From: Actinoplanes oryzae
Lineage (GTDB): Bacteria; Actinomycetota; Actinomycetes; Mycobacteriales; Micromonosporaceae
NCBI RefSeq assembly: GCF_030757795.1
Contig: NZ_JAUQWH010000002.1
Coordinates: 114,105-178,104 of the forward strand
Reading direction: 5' to 3'
Length of the DNA stretch: 64,000 nt
This document shows positions 32,209 through 40,610 of this stretch, one piece after another (position 1 is the first letter of the stretch; each line of letters opens with the position of its first letter). The notes beneath the pieces are model-generated. The model made no database searches and was not told the origin of the DNA. It saw nothing but the letters and a program-made list of their open reading frames with translations. A program made the position numbers and the translations under genes.

Positions 32209-33615
32209 TCACTCCTCGATCCCGGCCGCTTCCTCGAGGCCGTTCCGGCGGATCACGTCGCTGTACCACTGCGCGCTGCGCTTCGGGGTGCGCTCCTGGG
32301 TGGTGTAGTCGACGTGCACCAGCCCGAAGCGCATGTTGTAGCCCTCGGCCCACTCGTAGTTGTCCATGAGCGACCACGCGAAGTATCCACGAAGGTCCAC
32401 ACCGTACGACAGCGAGTCCAGGCACGCGCGCAGGTGCCCGTCGAAGTAGGCGACGCGCCCCGGGTCGTCGACGCCGCCGTTGTAGGCCGCGCCGTTCTCG
32501 GTGATCATCATCGGGATGCCGTAGTCGTCGTGGATCCGGTTGAGCAGCCGGGTCAGCGCCGCCGGCTCGATCTGCCAGCCGATGTCGGTGACCGGCCCGA
32601 CCGGCTTGCGGAAGGCGATGCCCTCGCTGCCCGGCGTGTCCAGGGCGGCCGGCGTGCCGGGGACGGCCGACACGTAGGTCGGCGTGTAGTAGTTGATGCC
32701 CAGCACGTCGAGCGGCGCGTTGATGATCGCCTCGTCGCCCTCGCGGATGTGCGACAGGTCGGTGAAGCGGGCGATGATCTGCTTGACGTCCTCCGGGTAG
32801 GCGCCGCGCAGCAGCGGGTCCAGGAAGATGCGGTTGCCGACGCCGTCGACGATCCGGGAGGCGGCCACGTCGGCCGGGTTCGCCGGGTCCAGCGGGGCGA
32901 CGGCGACCGGGTTCAGCGTGATGCTGACCGTCTGGGCGCCGGCCGCCTTGAGCGCGCGGGCCGCCAGCCCGTGACCGAGCAGCAGGTGGTGGGTGGCGAC
33001 GAGGGCCGAGGCCGGGTCCTGGATGCCCGGGGCGTGCACGCCGTTGCCGTAGCCGAGGTAGGCCGAGCACCACGGCTCGTTCAGCGTGGTCCACGTGTTC
33101 ACGCGGTCGCCGAGGCGGGCGTGGACGATCTGCGCGTACTCGGCGAAGGCCTCCGCGGTGCCGCGGTTGGTCCAGCCGCCCTGGTCCTGCAGGGTCTGCG
33201 GCAGGTCCCAGTGGTAGAGCGTCACGACCGGGTCGATGCCCTTGCCGATCAGCTCGTCGACCAGCCGGTCGTAGAAGTCGAGGCCGCGGGTGTTGACCGG
33301 CCCGGTGCCGTCCGGCTGGATCCGGGGCCAGGCCACCGAGAACCGGTACGCCCCCAGGCCGAGTCCCGCCATGAGCTGCACGTCGCCGGCGTACCGGTGG
33401 TAGTGGTCGCACGCCACGTCGCCCGTGTGCCCGCGGAACACCCGGCCGGGCGTCCGGCTGAAGGTGTCCCAGATGGACGCGCCCCGGCCGTCCTCGGTCG
33501 CCGCACCCTCGATCTGGTACGACGCCGTCGCCGCGCCCCAGACGAAGCCGTCCGGGAACCGGAGCCCCGACTTCAGCGGCTCGCCGCTGGACTTCTCCTC
33601 CACGGTTGCCGTCAT
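32209..33615 (-). CDS. Family 1 beta-glucosidase
   Basis: A 468-residue cytoplasmic GH1 enzyme. The N-terminal signature FVWGAATASYQIEGA, the acid/base glutamate in TLNEPW (Glu180) and the nucleophile in MITENGA (Glu373) are all present, as is YFAWSLMDNYEWAEGY. It releases glucose from beta-glucosides or cellobiose. Usually such genes follow a sugar ABC transporter; none is adjacent here, only the LacI-type regulator downstream, so this is a two-gene unit. Confidence 0.95.
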   Translation of the reverse strand: MTATVEEKSSGEPLKSGLRFPDGFVWGAATASYQIEGAATEDGRGASIWDTFSRTPGRVFRGHTGDVACDHYHRYAGDVQLMAGLGLGAYRFSVAWPRIQPDGTGPVNTRGLDFYDRLVDELIGKGIDPVVTLYHWDLPQTLQDQGGWTNRGTAEAFAEYAQIVHARLGDRVNTWTTLNEPWCSAYLGYGNGVHAPGIQDPASALVATHHLLLGHGLAARALKAAGAQTVSITLNPVAVAPLDPANPADVAASRIVDGVGNRIFLDPLLRGAYPEDVKQIIARFTDLSHIREGDEAIINAPLDVLGINYYTPTYVSAVPGTPAALDTPGSEGIAFRKPVGPVTDIGWQIEPAALTRLLNRIHDDYGIPMMITENGAAYNGGVDDPGRVAYFDGHLRACLDSLSYGVDLRGYFAWSLMDNYEWAEGYNMRFGLVHVDYTTQERTPKRSAQWYSDVIRRNGLEEAAGIEE

Positions 33616-33742
33616 GCCGTCACCGCTCTCTGCGTGAGGCCACCGCGCCCGATCCGCTCCGACCGGGCCCCGGGGCCGCCCAACTTAACCGGTCCAGCGT
33701 ACGGCCAAACGGCCCCGCGAGAGCCCCCCGGATGTTGCGGAA

Positions 33743-34510
33743 CTAGCCCGCCCGCAGCGCCGAGACGAGGCGCGGGTCCCCCAGGATGGCCAATTTGTCG
33801 GTTTCCGCGCGTCCCATGAGCGTGAGCAGCAGGTCGCTCGCCGTGCCGGTGGCCTGCGCCCGGGCGTGGTGATCGTCGGAGTCGAGGATCGTGCCGGTGT
33901 CGAGCAGGGCGATGCCCGGGCCGCGCAGCCGCACGAACCACTCGTAGCTCGCGTCCGTGGCGACCAGGTGCACCACGCCGTGCAGGTCGGTGGGGCCCTT
34001 GCGGTAGCCCGCGGGCAGCCAGGTGTCGAGGACCTCGCTGACGCCGTCGGCGGCGAGCTTGGTCTCGATCGCCGTCGGCCGGCCGGCGGCGGCCTCGGCG
34101 TCCCAGCGGTGCACCGACATCTCGTGCGCGAGGCGCCGCTGCCAGAAGCCCGCCTTCTTCGCCTGCGCCGGCCAGGTCCACGACGGCAGGTCGGGGTCGA
34201 GGGCGTCGAGCGTCTCGATCGTGCCGGTGATCTCCCGGCGCAGCCCGTCGAGCGCCTCCTGCCAGCCGGGGCGCGGGTCGGGCACGACCCGGGCGGCCGG
34301 CTTGTCGACCACGCCGCGCGGCGCGAGCTCCCGGACCCAGCGCAGAACCGCGGTGAGGTGCTCGACGAGGTCGGCGGTCGTCCACTCGGGACAACCGGGC
34401 ACCGCGGCGTCCGGACCGGTCTCGGCCACGGCGTCCTGCAGTGCCGGCCCGTCGGTGCGCAACGCGGCCAGCCAGAAGTCCTTCGTCGCGTTGAGCCTGT
34501 TCATCAGCAT
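33743..34510 (-). CDS. Maleylpyruvate isomerase family mycothiol-dependent enzyme
   Basis: A 255-residue protein of the DinB-like mycothiol-dependent family (TIGR03083). The N-terminal four-helix bundle has the metal-ligand histidines in TADLVEHLTAVLRW and in RLAHEMSVHRWDAE, the family's HxxxH signature. The C-terminal part is a sterol-carrier-like domain. The true reaction is unknown; the name is historical. I use the ATG at 34510, which has CGGGAG upstream. It is divergent from murB. Confidence 0.87.
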   Translation of the reverse strand: MLMNRLNATKDFWLAALRTDGPALQDAVAETGPDAAVPGCPEWTTADLVEHLTAVLRWVRELAPRGVVDKPAARVVPDPRPGWQEALDGLRREITGTIETLDALDPDLPSWTWPAQAKKAGFWQRRLAHEMSVHRWDAEAAAGRPTAIETKLAADGVSEVLDTWLPAGYRKGPTDLHGVVHLVATDASYEWFVRLRGPGIALLDTGTILDSDDHHARAQATGTASDLLLTLMGRAETDKLAILGDPRLVSALRAG

Positions 34511-34559
34511 CTCCCGCTCGAAGAGGACCACCAGTCCATCGCCCCGTGCCGCCTCGGCC

Positions 34560-34565
34560 TAGGGT
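34560..34565 (+). promoter_or_regulatory. -10 box (TAGGGT) of murB
   Basis: TAGGGT ends six bases before the GTG start at 34572, so murB is probably translated from a leaderless mRNA. Confidence 0.5.
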
Positions 34566-34571
34566 GAAGTC

Positions 34572-35651
34572 GTGCCTGACGTTAGTGCTGATCCCCCCGC
34601 CCTCGCATCCGCAGTGCATGCCAGTTCGCTGGGGGCGTACACGACGCTACGCCTCGGCGGCCCCGCCGGCACGGTGTCAGTCGTCACCGAAACCGACGAA
34701 GCGGTCGAAACCGTACGCGCGGCCACCGGCCCGATCCTCGTCCTGGCCGGCGGCAGCAACGTCGTGATCGGCGACGACGGGTTCCCCGGCACGGTGCTGC
34801 TCCTGCGTACCCGGGGCGTGGAGGTGGTCGACCAGGATCAGCGTGGCGCGCTTGTCCGGGTCGCCGCCGGCGAGCCGTGGGACGACTTCGTGGCGGAGAC
34901 GGTCCGGCGCGGGCTGTCCGGGCTCGAGGCGCTCTCGGGCATCCCGGGCTCGGCGGGCGCGACGCCCATCCAGAACGTCGGCGCGTACGGCCAGGAGGTC
35001 GCCCGCACGATCGAGAAGGTGCGCGTCGTCGACCGGGACACCGGCGAGGTCACCTGGATGGGGCTCGACGAGTGCCGCTTCGGCTACCGGTCGAGCGTCT
35101 TCAAGCACAACGACCGCTACCTGGTGCTCGAGGTCGACTTCCGGCTGCCCGTCTCCGCCGACTCCGCGCCGATCCGCTATGCCGAGCTGGCCCGGCACCT
35201 CGGCGTCGAGGTGGGCGAGCGGGTGGCCGCCGAGCGGGTCCGCGAGACCGTGCTCAAGGTGCGCGCGAGCAAGGGCATGGTCCTCGACCCGGAGGACCCC
35301 GACACCCGCTCGGTGGGCTCCTTCTTCACCAACCCGGTGCTCTCCGCCGAGCAGTGGGCGGCGGTGCAGGACAGGCTCGCCGACGCGGGCGAGCCCCCGA
35401 GCTGGCCGGCGCCGAACGGCACGGTCAAGGTGCCGGCCGCCTGGCTGATCGAGAAGGCGGGCTTCACCAAGGGGTACGCGGGCCGGGACGGCGTGGCCAT
35501 CTCCAGCAAGCACACCCTCGCCCTCACCCACCGGGGCGGCGGCTCGACGGAGGCGCTGCTGGACCTCGCCCGGGAGATCCGCGACGGGGTCCGGGACCGG
35601 TTCGGCGTGACGCTGCACCCCGAGCCGGTCCTGGTCAACTGCGCTCTCTAG
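34572..35651 (+). CDS. murB: UDP-N-acetylmuramate dehydrogenase MurB
   Basis: A 359-residue flavoenzyme that reduces UDP-GlcNAc-enolpyruvate to UDP-MurNAc in peptidoglycan synthesis. FAD-binding stretches are LVLAGGSNVVIGDDG and SGIPGSAGATPIQNVGAYGQ. The catalytic region FGYRSSVFK and the SVGSFFTNP motif, with its proton-donor serine, mark a type I MurB, and the C-terminal glutamate lies in LHPEPVLVN. It starts at a leaderless GTG and overlaps the convergent CAP-domain gene by four bases. Confidence 0.96.
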   Translation: MPDVSADPPALASAVHASSLGAYTTLRLGGPAGTVSVVTETDEAVETVRAATGPILVLAGGSNVVIGDDGFPGTVLLLRTRGVEVVDQDQRGALVRVAAGEPWDDFVAETVRRGLSGLEALSGIPGSAGATPIQNVGAYGQEVARTIEKVRVVDRDTGEVTWMGLDECRFGYRSSVFKHNDRYLVLEVDFRLPVSADSAPIRYAELARHLGVEVGERVAAERVRETVLKVRASKGMVLDPEDPDTRSVGSFFTNPVLSAEQWAAVQDRLADAGEPPSWPAPNGTVKVPAAWLIEKAGFTKGYAGRDGVAISSKHTLALTHRGGGSTEALLDLAREIRDGVRDRFGVTLHPEPVLVNCAL

Positions 35652-36127
35652 TAACCGAAGACCTGCGTCCAGTAGTGGGTGCCGTCGGCGGCCCGCTGCA
35701 CCCCGGCGCCGAAGGAGCGCGCCTCGCAGTTGAGGATGTTGCGCCGGTGCGGCGGGCTGGCCATCCAGGCGTCGACCACGGCGGCGGCGTCGGCGAAGCC
35801 CCAGGCGATGTTCTCCCCGGCGGGCTCGGCGTAGCCCGCGGCACGGGAGCGGGCCTCGAAGGTGGAGCCGCGCCAGCCCAGGTGACCGAAGTCGCCGGTG
35901 GCCGCCATGTAGTGCGCCTGGCGCACCGAGGCGACCGTCAGCTCCTGGTCGACGGCGAGCTCGGGGCAACCGTACAGGCGGCGCTGGTCGTTGGTGTGGA
36001 TCAGGATCTCGTCCATCAGCGCGGGCGCGGTCATCGGCCCGACGGCCCGCGCGGGGGCCGCGGTCGTGGCGATCAGGGCGGCGGGCAGGGCCGCGGTGAC
36101 GGCGATGCGTCGTAGCAGGTTGAACAT
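35648..36127 (-). CDS. Secreted CAP (SCP/PR-1) domain protein
   Basis: A 159-residue exported protein. A signal peptide (about residues 1-28, ending AAPARA) precedes a CAP domain with TNDQRRLYGC, HYMAATGDFGHLGW, GENIAWG and ASPPHRRNILN, the family's conserved motifs with the metal-binding His/Glu cluster. Two cysteines may form a disulfide. Bacterial CAP proteins are surface or extracellular; function is unknown. I use the ATG at 36127, five codons inside the longest frame, as it gives a normal signal peptide. Confidence 0.88.
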   Translation of the reverse strand: MFNLLRRIAVTAALPAALIATTAAPARAVGPMTAPALMDEILIHTNDQRRLYGCPELAVDQELTVASVRQAHYMAATGDFGHLGWRGSTFEARSRAAGYAEPAGENIAWGFADAAAVVDAWMASPPHRRNILNCEARSFGAGVQRAADGTHYWTQVFGY

Positions 36128-36202
36128 GTCGACATCGGACACCGGCCCTCGGCCGTATGTCCCTTCTTTCGCCGTTTACGAGGTTCCGGCCCCGGCCTCG
36201 TG

Positions 36203-36895
36203 TCACGCTGTGGGGATGGTCAGGGGCAGCCGGACCACGGCCCCCGCGCCCGTGCCCGGGTCGTAGGTGAGCACCACCGACCCGCCGTGCCGGTCGGCGA
36301 TCGCCTCGGCGAGCAGCAGCCACAGCGCGGTGCTCCGCCGGCGGTAGGGCGGCTCCGGCTCCGCCAGCATGCCCGCCATCAGCGCCTCGTTCGTGAGCTG
36401 CTCGGCCGTGCGGGCGGTGACCGTGACCTCCCAGCCGTCCGGGGCGGGCTCGGCGCGTACCGTCGCGGAGCGGTCCGCCGCCCCGCTCGCGACCGTGCCG
36501 ATCACCGCGTAGAAGAGGTCGCGCAGCAGGCCGGCGTCCCCGGTGAGCGGCGGCCCGGCGGCGGCCTCGACCTGCGCCGCCGTGTAGGGCTCGCGGCTGG
36601 CCAGCTGGTCGGCCGCCGCCCGGATCGCCTCGCCGGGCTGCACGGGCCCCGGCCGCAGTTCCAGGTCGCCGGTCTGCAGCCGGCTGACCACCATGAGGTC
36701 GCGCACCAGGGCGAGCATCCGGTCGGTGTTGCGGCGCACCGCGCTGAGGGCCACCGAGCGCTCGGCCGGGGCCAGGTCGTCGGTGTCGAGGCTCTCGGTG
36801 AACGAGGCGATGGTGGTCAGCGGCGTCCGCAGCTCGTGGGAGATGACCGAGAGGAAGCGTGCCTGCTGCGCGAAGGCGTCTGTGGGGGTTCGCAC
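36203..36895 (-). CDS. Soluble histidine kinase with degenerate ATP-binding domain
   Basis: A 230-residue protein. The dimerisation/phosphoacceptor domain is intact (FLSVISHELRTPLTTIASF, His20). The following ATPase-like region lacks the conserved asparagine of the N box (LLRDLFYAVIGTVASG) and the DXGXG G1 box; only a late GAVVRLPL resembles G2. There is no membrane segment or sensor domain. It is divergent from an OmpR-type regulator, its probable partner. It may act as a phosphatase, a phosphotransfer protein or a partner of another kinase. Confidence 0.8.
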   Translation of the reverse strand: MRTPTDAFAQQARFLSVISHELRTPLTTIASFTESLDTDDLAPAERSVALSAVRRNTDRMLALVRDLMVVSRLQTGDLELRPGPVQPGEAIRAAADQLASREPYTAAQVEAAAGPPLTGDAGLLRDLFYAVIGTVASGAADRSATVRAEPAPDGWEVTVTARTAEQLTNEALMAGMLAEPEPPYRRRSTALWLLLAEAIADRHGGSVVLTYDPGTGAGAVVRLPLTIPTA

Positions 36896-37050
36896 GCTGA
36901 ACTATAACTTTCCGTATATGAACCGACACGTCACGCTATCGTGAGTTTCGAACATTTCATCGCCGTCGTCCGCCCGGCGCGGGCGGCACGCGCAACGAGC
37001 TGACCCCAGGTGCGAGAGCGGGGCGGCCGCATGCCGGAGGAGGCCCAGCA

Positions 37051-37749
37051 ATGAGCAGATTGCTCGTGGTCGAGGACGACCCGGACATCGCGCTGGCGCT
37101 GCGGCTGCTGTTCAGCCGGGCGGGGTACGAGGTCGCGCACGCGGGCGACGGCCGGACGGGTCTCAAGGAGGCCTACGCCGAGCACCCCGACCTCGTGGTC
37201 CTCGACGTCGGCCTGCCGGAGATGGACGGCTGGCAGGTGCTCGAGCGGCTGCGGGACGTGTCGGACGTACCCGTGCTGGTGCTCACCGCCCACGGCCAGG
37301 AGCAGGAGAAGGTACGCGGCCTGCGCGGCGGCGCCGACGACTACCTGACCAAGCCGTTCGCCAACAACGAGCTGCTCGCCCGGGTGGAGGCGCTGCTGCG
37401 CCGCTCGTCCAGCGGGCAGAACAGCTGGGCCAGCCAGATCTACGACGACGGCCTGGTGCACCTCGATCCGACCAAGCGCCGGGTCTATGTCAAGGGCGAC
37501 GAGAAGCGCCTCACCCCGACCGAGTTCCGGCTGCTCAACGCGCTGGTCCGGCACGCGGGCGCGGTGCTCAGCCCCAACCAGCTGCTGACCCAGGCGTGGG
37601 ACGACCCGACCGGCATCGGGCAGGAACGTGTCAAGTTCGCCGTGCTGCGGCTGCGCCGCAAGCTCGGCTGGTCGGATCCCGACGAGAGCCCCATCGAGTC
37701 AGTCCGCGGATTCGGTTACCGCTACCGCCGCCCGGGAGGAGACACCTGA
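37051..37749 (+). CDS. OmpR-family response regulator
   Basis: A 232-residue regulator. The receiver (1-120) has VVEDDPDIA, the phosphoacceptor aspartate in LVVLDVGLPEMDGW (Asp51), VLTAHGQ and TKPF. The winged helix (about 130-228) ends VRGFGYRYRRPG. The ATG has GGAGGAGG upstream. It sits between the unusual kinase gene and cheA, 67 bases before the cheA start, so it may regulate motility genes; that is a guess from location. Confidence 0.92.
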   Translation: MSRLLVVEDDPDIALALRLLFSRAGYEVAHAGDGRTGLKEAYAEHPDLVVLDVGLPEMDGWQVLERLRDVSDVPVLVLTAHGQEQEKVRGLRGGADDYLTKPFANNELLARVEALLRRSSSGQNSWASQIYDDGLVHLDPTKRRVYVKGDEKRLTPTEFRLLNALVRHAGAVLSPNQLLTQAWDDPTGIGQERVKFAVLRLRRKLGWSDPDESPIESVRGFGYRYRRPGGDT

Positions 37750-37758
37750 GCCGGTGTT

Positions 37759-37786
37759 CTCAGGTGGGACCGGGTGGAACCGATGA
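37759..37786 (+). promoter_or_regulatory. FliA/WhiG-type promoter of the chemotaxis operon
   Basis: CTCA (37759-37762), a 16-base spacer and ACCGATGA (37779-37786) fit the flagellar sigma-28 pattern CTCA-N15-17-GCCGA(A/T) with one mismatch. It ends 30 bases ahead of the cheA GTG, leaving room for the GGAGGT ribosome site. Confidence 0.6.
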
Positions 37787-37816
37787 GGGCTTTTGGGAAA
37801 CGAGCAGGAGGTAGGC

Positions 37817-40171
37817 GTGGAAGACCTTGGCGAGATCGTCGGCGAATTCCTCATGGAGAGCCACGAGAACCTGGACCAGATCGACCGGGACCTCGTGGCG
37901 CTGGAGCAGGACCCGGGATCGCGTGACCTGATCTCCCGGATCTTCCGGGCGATCCACACCATCAAGGGCACCAGTGGCTTCCTCGCCTTCAGCCGGCTGG
38001 AGACTCTGGCGCACGCGGGTGAGTCGCTGTTGTCGCGGTTGCGCGACGGCGTCCAGCCGGTGACGCCGACGACGATCACGACGCTGCTGGCGACGATCGA
38101 CGGCGTCCGCAACCTGCTCGAGGCGATCGAGCAGAACAACTCGGAGGAGGGCGTCGACGTCGACGCGATCATCGCGGCAGTGCACGCCCAGATGAACGCG
38201 CCGGCCACGGACGCCCCCGCCGCGCCGGCGCCGCAGGCGCCGCCTGCGGCGCCCGAGGAGAAGCCCGAGCCGGTGGCGGAGACGCCCGTACGCCCGGCAC
38301 CCGAGCCGGTCGAGGAGCAGCGCCGCCCGCTCGGCGAGGTGCTGGTCGAGACCGGCGCGGCCGAGCCCTCCGACGTCAGCTCCGCGCTGCAGGCCCAGCT
38401 CGAGGGCGACGAGCGCAAGCTCGGCACGATCCTGCTCGAGGAGGGCAAGGCGCAGCCGGCCGCGGTCAACGAGGCGCTGCAGGCCCAGTCGCCGAAGCGC
38501 AGCGTCGCCGACAGCGCGATCCGCGTCGACGTCGACCTGCTCGACAGCCTGATGAACATGGTCGGTGAGCTCGTGCTCGCCCGCAACCAGCTGGTTCGCG
38601 GCGTCATGGAGATCGGCGACTCCGGCCTGGTGCGCAGCGCCCAGCGGCTCGGCATGATCACCTCGGAGCTCCAAGAGGGGATCATGAAGACCCGCATGCA
38701 GCCGATCGAGCACATCTGGTCGAAGCTGCCGCGAGTCATCCGGGACCTGAGCCAGTCGCTCGGCAAGAAGGTCGAGCTGGTCATGGAGGGCAAGGAGACC
38801 GAGCTCGACCGGTCCCTGCTCGAGGCGGTCAAGGACCCGCTGACCCACCTGGTGCGCAACGCGGTCGACCACGGCATCGAGGACGAGCAGCGGCGCATCG
38901 CGGCCGGCAAGAACCCGGAGGGCACGCTGACGCTGCGCGCCTACCACGAGGGTGGCCACGTCGCGGTCGAGGTGGCCGACGACGGCGCCGGCATGGACGT
39001 GGACCGGATCGCGCAGAAGGCCGTGGAGAAGGGCCTGCTGCGGCCCGAGCAGCTGCCCGGCATGGACAAGCGCGAGATCATGGCGATGGTCTTCCAGCCC
39101 GGCTTCTCCACCGCCGCCAAGGTGACGAACGTGTCCGGCCGCGGCGTCGGCATGGACGTCGTCAAGACCAACATCGAGCGGATCGGCGGCGCGGTCAGCG
39201 TCGACTCGACGCTGGGCGAGGGCACGGTCTGGCGCCTCAACATCCCGCTGACGCTGGCCATCGTGCAGGCGCTCACCGTGGACTGCGGCGACCAGCGCTA
39301 CGTCATCCCGCAGGTCGCCGTGCTGGAGCTGGTCTACATCGACGGCAACTCCACGAAGATCGAGTACGCCTCCGGCGCGCCCGTCTACCGGCTGCGCGGC
39401 AAGCTGCTCCCGCTGGTCCGCCTGGACCGGGCGCTCGGCTTCGACGTCGGCGGCGACCAGGGCGTCTACATCATGGTGCTGCAGGCCGACGGCCGGCGCT
39501 TCGGGCTGGTCGTGGACCGCGTCCTCAACACCGAGGAGGTCGTGGTCAAGGCGCTCAACAGCCGCCTCAAGGACATCGGCCTCTACTCCGGCGCCACGAT
39601 CCTCGGCGACGGCAAGGTGGGCCTGATCCTCGACGTGTCCCAGCTGGCCCGCCGCTCGCACCTGGCGGCCGAGGGCGACCGCGAGAACCTGGTCGGCACG
39701 TCCCGGGCGGGCGCCGGCACCGGCAACGGCGAGCGGCTGCTCATCACGGCCGTCGGCGAGCGCCGGGTGGCGATCCCGCTCGACACGGTCACCCGGCTCG
39801 AGGAGTTCCCGCGGAGCCGCATCGAACAGGCCGGCTCGCGCGAGGTCGTGCAGTACCGCGGCCAGATCCTGCCGCTCATGCGGCTGTCGCACGTGCTCGG
39901 CGCGTACAGCGAGGTGGAGGAGGGCGACACCGTCTCGGTGGTCGTCTACAGCGAGGGAGGCCGCAGCGTGGCGCTGGTGGTGGACCGGATCGTCGACATC
40001 GCCGAGAACGAGGCCACGGCCCGGCGCGACGTCGAGGAGGACGGCCTGGTCGGCACGGCGGTGATCCAGCAGCGGGTCACCGAGCTGCTGGACGTGCGCC
40101 GCGCGATCCTCGCCGCCGACCCGAACTTCTACAGCGAGATGTCCGGCAACGACATGATGGTGGGTGCCTGA
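37817..40171 (+). CDS. cheA: Chemotaxis histidine kinase CheA with two CheW-like domains
   Basis: A 784-residue kinase. The phosphotransfer domain (1-105) carries His47 in FRAIHTIKGTSGF. A Pro/Ala linker follows, then a small domain at about 160-220 (LGEVLVETGA, KLGTILLEEGK) resembling the N-terminal module of GspE-type ATPases, in place of the usual CheY-binding P2. Dimerisation and ATPase domains lie at about 230-480 (DPLTHLVRNAVDHGIE, GRGVGMDVV), and two CheW-like domains at about 485-620 and 640-770. The GTG at 37817 is chosen for its GGAGGT site. It transmits receptor signals to CheY and CheB. Confidence 0.95.
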   Translation: MEDLGEIVGEFLMESHENLDQIDRDLVALEQDPGSRDLISRIFRAIHTIKGTSGFLAFSRLETLAHAGESLLSRLRDGVQPVTPTTITTLLATIDGVRNLLEAIEQNNSEEGVDVDAIIAAVHAQMNAPATDAPAAPAPQAPPAAPEEKPEPVAETPVRPAPEPVEEQRRPLGEVLVETGAAEPSDVSSALQAQLEGDERKLGTILLEEGKAQPAAVNEALQAQSPKRSVADSAIRVDVDLLDSLMNMVGELVLARNQLVRGVMEIGDSGLVRSAQRLGMITSELQEGIMKTRMQPIEHIWSKLPRVIRDLSQSLGKKVELVMEGKETELDRSLLEAVKDPLTHLVRNAVDHGIEDEQRRIAAGKNPEGTLTLRAYHEGGHVAVEVADDGAGMDVDRIAQKAVEKGLLRPEQLPGMDKREIMAMVFQPGFSTAAKVTNVSGRGVGMDVVKTNIERIGGAVSVDSTLGEGTVWRLNIPLTLAIVQALTVDCGDQRYVIPQVAVLELVYIDGNSTKIEYASGAPVYRLRGKLLPLVRLDRALGFDVGGDQGVYIMVLQADGRRFGLVVDRVLNTEEVVVKALNSRLKDIGLYSGATILGDGKVGLILDVSQLARRSHLAAEGDRENLVGTSRAGAGTGNGERLLITAVGERRVAIPLDTVTRLEEFPRSRIEQAGSREVVQYRGQILPLMRLSHVLGAYSEVEEGDTVSVVVYSEGGRSVALVVDRIVDIAENEATARRDVEEDGLVGTAVIQQRVTELLDVRRAILAADPNFYSEMSGNDMMVGA

Positions 40172-40172
40172 C

Positions 40173-40610
40173 ATGGCGAGCCGCCAGTTCGCCACCTTCG
40201 AGGTGGCCGACCAGCTGTTCGGCGTCGAGGTCGACACCGTGCAGGAGGTCCTCTCCTACAACGAGTACACGCCGGTGCCCCTCGCGCCGCCGGCCGTGGG
40301 CGGGCTCTTCAACCTCCGCGGGCAGGTGATCGCGGCGGTGGACCTGCGGGTGCAGCTGGGTCTGGCCCGGCAGGCGCTGCAGGGCCCGGTCATGAACGTG
40401 ATCCTGCGCGGCGACGGCGAGCCGGTCAGCCTGCTCGTCGACCGGATCGGCGAGGTCGTCGACCTGGACGACGACATGTTCGAGCCGCCGCCGGACACGC
40501 TCAGCGGCCCGACCCGGGAGCTGGTCGTGGGCACGTTCAAGCTGGACGGCCGGCTCATGCTCGCCCTGGACGCCAACCAGGCGGTCGACACGTTCCGAGC
40601 CACCACCTGA
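40173..40610 (+). CDS. cheW: Chemotaxis coupling protein CheW
   Basis: A 145-residue adaptor linking receptors to CheA. The CheW fold is complete: FATFEVADQLFGVEVDTVQE, PPAVGGLFNLRGQVIAAVDL (the receptor/kinase contact) and SLLVDRIGEVVDLD. The ATG begins one base after the cheA stop. It ends with a one-base overlap (TGATG) with an unknown gene. Because CheA already carries two CheW-like domains, this gene supplies the free adaptor. Confidence 0.95.
   Translation: MASRQFATFEVADQLFGVEVDTVQEVLSYNEYTPVPLAPPAVGGLFNLRGQVIAAVDLRVQLGLARQALQGPVMNVILRGDGEPVSLLVDRIGEVVDLDDDMFEPPPDTLSGPTRELVVGTFKLDGRLMLALDANQAVDTFRATT

Noticed and set aside
31191..33615. Complete sugar-uptake operon around the beta-glucosidase
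   Set aside because: No ABC transporter or PTS genes adjoin; the upstream gene is a mycothiol-dependent enzyme preceded by an intergenic gap.
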